Positions 58,394 through 64,000 of a DNA stretch of 64,000 bases are shown one piece after another. Position 1 is the first letter of the stretch. Each line of letters starts with the position of its first letter. Below the pieces are notes generated by a model. That model did no database searches. It was not told where the DNA came from and was given only the letters and a program-made list of their open reading frames with translations. Origin of the DNA: Comamonadaceae bacterium G21597-S1 (GTDB lineage Bacteria > Pseudomonadota > Gammaproteobacteria > Burkholderiales > Burkholderiaceae_C); the NCBI GenBank assembly GCA_027214345.1, contig JAPWHR010000002.1:186001-250000 (forward strand). Reading direction: 5' to 3'. Made by a program: the position numbers and the translations under genes.

Positions 58394-58822
58394 TCAGTAC
58401 TCAACGGGTTTCAGGTTGTGGGCAGTATGCCAGCGCACGACGCCCTGCGATTCATCGACGGCGATCTTCACCAGGCCGCCCCGGCAAGGCCCTCCCTGGC
58501 ATGCCCCCGTCTGCGGCTGGTACATCGCACCATGGGTGGAGCAGATCAGCCAGTGACCGGTCAGGTCGAAGAACCGGTCAGGCTGGTAATCCATCTCCAT
58601 CGGCACATGGCTGCAGCGGTTCAGATAGGCATGGACCTGGCCCTGGTACCGGATCGCGAATGCACGGCAGGTCTGTCCCTGGTAGACCACGTCGAACGGC
58701 ACCGCCAATGCGCTGTCGACCAGGTCACCGGAGACGCACAGGTCGATGGCATCGGATTCCATGGTCACGGCCTTCCAATCGTCATGCGCCCCGCGCGCGG
58801 CGGTGCGGATGCCTGCGTTCAT
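58394..58822 (-). CDS. Small Rieske [2Fe-2S] protein
   Basis: 142 residues. A Rieske fold with ligands C70-x-H72 (NRCSHVPME) and C94-x2-H97 (ICSTHGAMYQP), followed by a GACQGGPCRGG turn. No membrane anchor or oxygenase domain, so it is a ferredoxin-like electron carrier of unknown partner. The ATG overlaps the phosphatase stop by four bases (ATGA). The set rluC, phosphatase, Rieske, sppA is probably one operon. Confidence 0.88.
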   Translation of the reverse strand: MNAGIRTAARGAHDDWKAVTMESDAIDLCVSGDLVDSALAVPFDVVYQGQTCRAFAIRYQGQVHAYLNRCSHVPMEMDYQPDRFFDLTGHWLICSTHGAMYQPQTGACQGGPCRGGLVKIAVDESQGVVRWHTAHNLKPVEY

Positions 58823-59523
58823 GCATGCGCCAGCAACCAGTCGCGCAGTTGTGCCACCGAATGCGCCACGTACAAGGGTCCGCAGGCGGCGAAGCCGTCC
58901 ACCGGATGGGCACCGTAGCTGACCGCCACGCTGGCGCAACCGGCGTTGCACGCCATCTGGAGGTCATGCGTGGTGTCGCCCACCATCAGTACCCGTTGCG
59001 GTTCCAGGCCGAATTCGCGCATCAGTTCGTGCAGCATGCGCGGATGCGGCTTGCCGGCGGTCTCGTCAGCGGTGCGCGACGCATCGAAGAGGCCCTGCAA
59101 CTGCACTGCGCGCAATGCCGCGTCCAGCCCGGCACGGCTTTTGCCGGTGGCCACCGCCAGATGGTGACTACGCTGACGCAGTTCCGTCAGCAGCGGCACG
59201 ACGCCGTCGAACAGGCTGATGTCGTCCTGATGCGCCGTGTAATGGTGACGGTAGCGCGCGCCCAGTTCCGGGTATTTTTCCCGGGGCACATCGGGCGCCG
59301 CATGGGCCAGTGCCTGCATCAGGCCCATGCCGATCACGTGCGACGCCGTCAGATCCGACGGTACCGTCCCGCCGACATCGCGCACGGCCGCCTGGATGCA
59401 GCGGGTGATGATGGCCGTCGAGTCGAACAGGGTGCCGTCCCAATCGAACGCGATCAGGTCGAACGCCCGTGCGCGGGCACCCGGCGCGCGGGCCGTGTCT
59501 TCATGCGGGGTTGGCAATGGCAT
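58819..59523 (-). CDS. HAD-superfamily phosphatase (phosphoglycolate phosphatase-like)
   Basis: 234 residues. HAD motif I DWDGTLFDS (nucleophile Asp27, Asp29), motif II in LAVATGKSRAGL, motif III Lys in TAGKPHPRML and motif IV VGDTTHDLQMA. The helical cap between motifs I and II fits the IA subclass of Gph-like enzymes; the substrate is uncertain. Its start overlaps the last 23 bases of rluC, and it is coupled to the Rieske gene. Confidence 0.9.
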   Translation of the reverse strand: MPLPTPHEDTARAPGARARAFDLIAFDWDGTLFDSTAIITRCIQAAVRDVGGTVPSDLTASHVIGMGLMQALAHAAPDVPREKYPELGARYRHHYTAHQDDISLFDGVVPLLTELRQRSHHLAVATGKSRAGLDAALRAVQLQGLFDASRTADETAGKPHPRMLHELMREFGLEPQRVLMVGDTTHDLQMACNAGCASVAVSYGAHPVDGFAACGPLYVAHSVAQLRDWLLAHA

Positions 59524-60484
59524 GGTCGAGGAACGTGGCGAGTTCGGCGGGCAGTTCGGCCTGCAAGGCCATCGGCGCGCCGGTGGAGGGATGTTCGAAC
59601 TGTAACCGCCAGGCATGCAGGAACATGCGCCGCAGGGGTACTTGCGCCGTGGCGCGCTGCAGCGACTTGTTCAGCTCGAAATTGCCGTATTTGTCGTCAC
59701 CGACGATGGGCATGCCCTGGTTGGCCAGGTGGACCCGGATCTGGTGCGTACGGCCGGTCTTGATCGTCACTTCGAGCAGCGTGTAGCCGCGACCGGATCG
59801 GGCAACCCGCACCAGCGAAACCGCCGTCATCGCATCGGGATGTTGCTTGTCGACCACCGCCACCCGGCGCTCGCCATCGGGCAGCAGGTATTTGTGCAGC
59901 GGCTGGTCCAGCACCTTCAGGCGCTGCGGCCAGTCCCCGGCAACCAGGGCCAGGTAGGTCTTGCCGGTGGCGCGATTGCGGAACTGCTCCTGCAGGTTCT
60001 TGAGCGCGCTGCGTTTCTTGGCCACCAGCAGGATGCCGCTGGTCTCGCGGTCGAGCCGATGCACCAGCTCCAGCGTGCGCGCGTGGGGCCGGGCCATGCG
60101 CAACTGCTCGATCACACCGAAACTCACGCCGGAGCCCCCGTGCACCGCGGTGCCGGCCGGCTTGTCGATCGCCAGCAGGAATTCGTCTTCGAACAGGACC
60201 GGGAACTCGCGCGCCGGCGCAAAACCACTGCCGGCCTGCACCACCTGGGCCTTGGTGTCGGCCGCCTGGGACGTGCGCACCGGCGGCACCCGCACCTGAT
60301 CGCCCGCGGCCAACCGCCGGTCGGCGCTGGCACGACCCTTGTTGATGCGCACCTCGCCGCTGCGGATGATGCGATACACATGGGTCTTGGGCACACCCTT
60401 GAGCCGGCGCATCAGGAAGTTGTCCAGGCGCTGGCCCGCGTCTTCCTCGTCGACCAGCAACATGCTGACCTGTTGTGCTTGCAC
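59501..60484 (-). CDS. rluC: 23S rRNA pseudouridine(955/2504/2580) synthase RluC
   Basis: About 327 residues. An N-terminal S4 RNA-binding domain (about 17-66, LDNFLMRRLKGVPKTHVYRI) is followed by the RluA-type catalytic domain with Asp145 in VHRLDRETSGILLV and the conserved GRTHQIRVHLA. The start is uncertain: GTG at 60484 has AGGGGG nine bases upstream; GTG at 60514 has no such site; ATG at 60463 is possible. It diverges from rne, the usual rluC/rne arrangement, with the rne promoter overlapping its 5' end. Confidence 0.93.
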   Translation of the reverse strand: MQAQQVSMLLVDEEDAGQRLDNFLMRRLKGVPKTHVYRIIRSGEVRINKGRASADRRLAAGDQVRVPPVRTSQAADTKAQVVQAGSGFAPAREFPVLFEDEFLLAIDKPAGTAVHGGSGVSFGVIEQLRMARPHARTLELVHRLDRETSGILLVAKKRSALKNLQEQFRNRATGKTYLALVAGDWPQRLKVLDQPLHKYLLPDGERRVAVVDKQHPDAMTAVSLVRVARSGRGYTLLEVTIKTGRTHQIRVHLANQGMPIVGDDKYGNFELNKSLQRATAQVPLRRMFLHAWRLQFEHPSTGAPMALQAELPAELATFLDHAIANPA

Positions 60485-60499
60485 CGGCAGATTGCCCCC

Positions 60500-60505
60500 T
60501 ATAAT
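60500..60505 (+). promoter_or_regulatory. -10 element of the rne promoter
   Basis: Perfect TATAAT on the plus strand. TTGCAC (60479-60484) is a reasonable -35 but the spacer is only 15 bases. The start would be near 60512, giving an rne leader of about 560 nt. Confidence 0.6.
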
Positions 60506-60514
60506 GACTTTCAC

Positions 60515-61073
60515 TAGCGACGTGCTGCAAGTGGTTGATTTGTCTGGAGTTTAGTCCACACCCCACATAAAGCCGCGCTGGCAGGTCGATGCCACCAGGT
60601 TGCCAGCACGACAGACCACAGACCACAGTCTGTGGTGGTCCGAACAGCGAGCGGGTATGCCGACGCTTTGAATCACTGATATGGAATACCCAGTTCTGCC
60701 AGAGCCTCTCTGGCAGACGGATTTGAGCGAAATGTTTGTCTTGATGGGCCTGATCCTGACCTGCCTGCGGCGCCTTCGGGCGTCGGTGGCAGTGCATGCT
60801 GCCCGTCCGGTCCCGTCGATCCGACAAGACCATCATGTTTTGTTGCGCTCGAAGCGCCGCACGCAAACGCACCCCCTCGCCCCTGTCCCCGTGCCAACGC
60901 CCCGACTCACGATCTGAGTCCCGGCCCGCGGCAATTCCCATCGTTTCAACGCGTTCGTCAGGCATCGTGTGCTCGTCATGAGCAAGTAGAGAGTCGAAAG
61001 ACCACCAGGATTGCGCCACGCCGCCCATGTGCGGCACGACGCGGATCCGATGCAGGAAACAGGAACGCTACCC
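60515..61073 (+). promoter_or_regulatory. Long structured rne 5' leader
   Basis: No credible gene. Three strong hairpins: ACCACAGAC/GTCTGTGGT with a CACA loop (60616-60637); TCTGCCAGAG/CTCTGGCAGA, 10 bp with a 3-nt loop (60695-60717); and a stem capped by a UUCG tetraloop (60768-60785). The E. coli rne leader of 361 nt also folds into hairpins through which RNase E limits its own synthesis, so the same feedback is likely here. Confidence 0.65.
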
Positions 61074-64000
61074 ATGAAACGGATGCTGATCAACGCCACG
61101 CAGGCCGAAGAACGCCGGCTGGCCATCGTCGACGGGCAAAAACTGCTCGACTACGAAATCGAGATCGAAGGGCGCGAGCAGCGCAAGGGCAATATCTACA
61201 AGGCGGTGGTGACCCGCGTCGAACCGTCGCTCGAAGCCTGCTTCGTCGACTACGGCGAAGATCGCCACGGCTTTCTGCCGTTCAAGGAAATCTCGCGCCA
61301 GTATTTCGCGCAAGGCGTGCAGGCCAACGGCGCTCGCATCCAGGACGCGATCCGCGAGGGCCAGGAACTGGTCGTGCAGGTCGAGAAGGAAGAGCGCGGC
61401 AACAAGGGTGCGGCGCTGACCACCTTCATCTCGCTGGCCGGCCGATATGTCGTGCTGATGCCGAACAACCCGCGCGGCGGCGGCGTGTCGCGCCGCATCG
61501 AAGGCGACGAGCGGGCCGACCTCAAGGAGGCGCTGGACCAGCTCGAATACCCGAACGGCATGAGCATCATTGCGCGCACCGCCGGCATCGGCCGCAGCGC
61601 GCCCGAGCTGCAATGGGACCTGAACTATCTGCTCAAGCTGTGGAACGCCATCGACGGCGCCTCCAAGGGCGGCAAGGGCGCATTCCTGATCTACCAGGAG
61701 TCGTCGCTGGTCATTCGCGCCATCCGCGACTATTTCAACCATGACATCGGCGACATCCTGATCGACACCGACGACGTGTACGACCAGGCCCAGCAGTTCA
61801 TGGCGCACGTGATGCCCGAGCACGCGGCCCGCGTCAAGCGCTACCGCGACGACGCCCCGCTGTTCTCGCGTTTCCAGATCGAGCACCAGATCGAGTCGGC
61901 CTATGCCCGCATGGTGCAGCTGCCCAGCGGTGGTGCCATCGTCATCGACCACACCGAGGCCCTGGTCTCGGTCGACGTCAACTCGGCGCGCGCGATCCGC
62001 GGCGGCGACATCGAGGAGACCGCCACCCGCACCAACCTGGAAGCCGCCGACGAAGTGGCGCGCCAGATGCGGCTGCGCGACCTCGGCGGCCTGATCGTCA
62101 TCGACTTCATCGACATGGAAGAGAGCCGCAACCGCCGCGAGGTCGAGAATCGCCTGCGCGACGCGCTGCGCCAGGACCGCGCCCGCGTGCAGTTCGGCTC
62201 GATCAGCAAGTTCGGCCTGATGGAGATGAGCCGCCAGCGCCTGCGCCCCGCGCTCAGCGAAGGCGCCTCCATCCCCTGCCCGCGTTGCGGCGGCTCCGGC
62301 CATATCCGCGACACCGAGAGTTCGGCACTGCAGATCCTGCGCATCATCCAGGAGGAGTCGCTCAAGGACAACACGGCATCGGTGCTGTGCCAGGTGCCGG
62401 TCGACGTCGCCTCGTTCCTGCTCAACGAGAAACGCACCGAGATCACCAAGATCGAACTCAAGCAGCGCATCAACGTGCTGATGGTGCCCAACAAGACGCT
62501 GGAGACACCCAACTACAAACTGGCCCGCCTCAAGCACGACGATCCGCGCCTGGACAACATCGAAGCCACCTACAAGCTCGCGGACGAACCCGAGGATCCG
62601 ACCTCCGTCACCCGCCGCTCGCAGGAGCCGACCAACCGCCAGACGCCGGTGATCAAGGGCGTGTTGCCCGATGCACCGGCTCCGGTGGCCGAAGCCAAGC
62701 CGCAGGCCCCGGCAGCGCCGGCGGCCCAGCCGGCTGCCGCTGCGGCTAGCCCGGCACCGACCTTCGCGACCGGCGCGCCGGCCGAACGCGGCTTCATCGG
62801 CTGGATCAAGAGCCTGTTCGCGGCGCCGCCACCCGCCGCCGCTCCGGTACCGGCGGCAACGCCGAGCCCGCAGGAGACCAAGAAGGAAGCCCGCTCCGAC
62901 GGACGGCCCTCGCGCGACGGCCGCCGGGGCGAAGGCCGCGACGGATCCCGTGGTGACGGTGCGCGCGGTGAAGGCCGCTCCCGTGGTGGACGCGGCGGAC
63001 GCAACCGGGGCGGCGAGCGCTCGGCTCAGGGCCAGCAACGCGAGCGCACGGACGCCAATGGCATGCCGCTGGCAGCCGATGCGGGCGGGACACAAGCCGG
63101 CCAGGCCGGAGTCGGCGACGACGACAACAACAATCGCAATGAACAGCGGGCCGATCGCCCGTCGCGTGGCGGACGCGGCGGTCGGGGCGGCCGCGGCGAA
63201 CGCGGCGAGCGTGGTGACCGGGAACGCAACCGGGACGCCGAACGTGCGCCCCAGGACGCCACCGACCAGGACGAGCAGGCCACCAACCTGGTCGACGCCG
63301 ACAACAACCAGGCGTCCCAGCCCCGCGAGGCACGTGAAGGACGCGGCGATCGCCAGCGCGGCGAGCGTCGCCCGCGCGGCGAACGTGGTGATCGTGGTGA
63401 TCGTGGTGATCGTGGCGACCGCGGTGACCGCAACCAGGCCCCTGTCGGCGCCATGGAAGCCGGCGAAGGCCAGCCGGATGCTGCAACCGCCGCGGCGCAG
63501 CCTGCCTCCGACGTGACCGACCTGCACCAGGCTGAACCGGTCACGACCAACGCCGCCGACCCTTCCGAGCGCGACGAAGCGCAGTCGGAGCACGCGCCCC
63601 GCGAGAAGCGCTCGCGCGAACGCCGGCCGCGTGGTGAACGCGCAGACCGTGGTGATCGTGGTGATCGTGGAGACCGTGGCAACCCGCGTACTGCGCCGGA
63701 CAACGAGGGTCACACGCCGGCCTCGCAACGCGAACTCCAGCCTGCGCTGGAGGGCTTCGACCCGACGACGCAAGCCGTGACTGCGGAGCCGGCCGAAGCA
63801 GCACCGGCCGCTGCGGCAGCAGCCCTCCCGATCGGCGAAGAAGCCGTGCCGGAGACGCCGGGTGCCTTGCCCAAGGTGCATCAGTTCGTGTTGCCCATCG
63901 ATGAGTTGTCGCAGGTCGCCCAGGCGTCGGGCCTGAGCTGGGTCAACTCCGATGCCGAAAAGATCAAGGCCGCCCAGGCCGCGATCGCCGCGCAGCCGGA
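61074..64000 (+). CDS. rne: Ribonuclease E (partial, C-terminus outside window)
   Basis: 975 residues visible. Essential endoribonuclease for mRNA decay and rRNA/tRNA processing. N-terminal S1 domain (about 36-120, [20 protein letters not shown]), catalytic Asp301 ([10 protein letters not shown]) and Asp344 (VIDFIDM), and the zinc-link C402/C405 (CPRCGGSGH), matching E. coli positions within two residues. After residue 520 a Pro/Ala stretch holds a membrane-type amphipathic patch ([14 protein letters not shown]), then long Arg/Gly/Asp-rich RNA-binding repeats. The C-terminus, where degradosome sites would be, is incomplete. The ATG is preceded by AGGAA. Confidence 0.97.
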   Translation, partial: MKRMLINATQAEERRLAIVDGQKLLDYEIEIEGREQRKGNIYKAVVTRVEPSLEACFVDYGEDRHGFLPFKEISRQYFAQGVQANGARIQDAIREGQELVVQVEKEERGNKGAALTTFISLAGRYVVLMPNNPRGGGVSRRIEGDERADLKEALDQLEYPNGMSIIARTAGIGRSAPELQWDLNYLLKLWNAIDGASKGGKGAFLIYQESSLVIRAIRDYFNHDIGDILIDTDDVYDQAQQFMAHVMPEHAARVKRYRDDAPLFSRFQIEHQIESAYARMVQLPSGGAIVIDHTEALVSVDVNSARAIRGGDIEETATRTNLEAADEVARQMRLRDLGGLIVIDFIDMEESRNRREVENRLRDALRQDRARVQFGSISKFGLMEMSRQRLRPALSEGASIPCPRCGGSGHIRDTESSALQILRIIQEESLKDNTASVLCQVPVDVASFLLNEKRTEITKIELKQRINVLMVPNKTLETPNYKLARLKHDDPRLDNIEATYKLADEPEDPTSVTRRSQEPTNRQTPVIKGVLPDAPAPVAEAKPQAPAAPAAQPAAAAASPAPTFATGAPAERGFIGWIKSLFAAPPPAAAPVPAATPSPQETKKEARSDGRPSRDGRRGEGRDGSRGDGARGEGRSRGGRGGRNRGGERSAQGQQRERTDANGMPLAADAGGTQAGQAGVGDDDNNNRNEQRADRPSRGGRGGRGGRGERGERGDRERNRDAERAPQDATDQDEQATNLVDADNNQASQPREAREGRGDRQRGERRPRGERGDRGDRGDRGDRGDRNQAPVGAMEAGEGQPDAATAAAQPASDVTDLHQAEPVTTNAADPSERDEAQSEHAPREKRSRERRPRGERADRGDRGDRGDRGNPRTAPDNEGHTPASQRELQPALEGFDPTTQAVTAEPAEAAPAAAAAALPIGEEAVPETPGALPKVHQFVLPIDELSQVAQASGLSWVNSDAEKIKAAQAAIAAQP
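63384..63428 (+). repeat. Tandem 9-bp repeats in rne (first array)
   Basis: Five copies of CGTGGTGAT or a one- or two-base variant (CGTGGCGAC, CGCGGTGAC) encode Arg-Gly-Asp repeats. The first three copies are identical, a slippage-prone configuration inside the RNA-binding tail. Confidence 0.85.
63648..63674 (+). repeat. Tandem 9-bp repeats in rne (second array)
   Basis: Two identical CGTGGTGAT copies and one CGTGGAGAC, encoding Arg-Gly-Asp repeats as in the array about 260 bases upstream. Confidence 0.75.

Noticed and set aside
60681-60917. 78-codon plus-strand ORF in the rne leader
   Set aside because: Runs through strong hairpins, has no ribosome-binding site and shows shifting composition; better explained as untranslated leader.
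63384-63674. Tandem repeats near the right end as a CRISPR or minisatellite
   Set aside because: Units are 9 bp, in frame, and encode the RGD repeats of RNase E; there are no spacers.

Overview
The window is a dense, high-GC chromosomal segment (about two thirds G+C by eye) made almost entirely of core housekeeping genes. Gene content and order fit a betaproteobacterium of the order Burkholderiales: rpsP-rimM-trmD-rplS; mdh and a GntR regulator beside sdhCDAB-sdhE-gltA; leuC-leuD-leuB-asd-fimV-truA-trpFBA-accD; the rpoE-rseA-rseB-mucD stress operon next to lepA-lepB-rnc-era-recO-pdxJ-acpS-nagZ; and rpmF-plsX-fabHDG-acpP-fabF. I cannot name a genus. I see no transposon, prophage, CRISPR array, tRNA or rRNA gene.

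Layout. 1-4.7 kb: oligoribonuclease (cut by the window edge), an M48 membrane peptidase, a pterin dehydratase, rsgA, a CobD/CbiB-like membrane protein and a Nudix hydrolase. 4.7-7.1 kb: minus-strand rpsP-rimM-trmD-rplS, with a second promoter and a structured leader in front of rplS. 7.2-19.3 kb: a TCA-cycle supercluster, with acnB, a secreted protein, a CitE-like lyase and mdh on the minus strand, diverging from gntR-sdhCDAB-sdhE-gltA. A 12-bp palindrome lies in the divergent gap. 19.3-24.4 kb: leucine genes, interrupted by an entericidin-like lipoprotein and an unknown secreted protein, then asd. 24.7-32.5 kb: fimV, truA, trpFBA, accD and a YggT protein. 32.7-37.6 kb: lysS, an exported subtilase with a C-terminal sorting-type tail, and nagZ. 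37.7-49.4 kb: acpS-pdxJ, recO-era-rnc-DUF4845-lepB-lepA, then mucD-rseB-rseA-rpoE with a YgfX-like gene. 49.4-55.9 kb: fatty-acid synthesis genes with rpmF and yceD. 55.9-64 kb: maf, a tetrapyrrole-methylase-type methyltransferase, sppA, a Rieske protein, an HAD phosphatase, rluC, and divergent rne, which runs off the window.

The most interesting signals are regulatory and sit in gaps. A 34-codon leader ORF before asd ends in a run of Thr/Lys/Ile codons followed by mutually exclusive hairpins, which looks like an amino-acid attenuator. A low-GC gap of about 510 bp between mucD and lepA is bracketed by two intrinsic terminators and has a candidate internal promoter, which could be a small RNA or an attenuated lepA leader. 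The rne leader of about 560 nt carries three strong hairpins. Several operon joints carry stable hairpins (sdhA/sdhB, acpP/fabF), and a terminator separates rpmF from plsX. No large new protein system is evident. The least ordinary protein genes are the subtilase, the small secreted proteins inside the leu and TCA clusters, and the divergent CitE-like protein.
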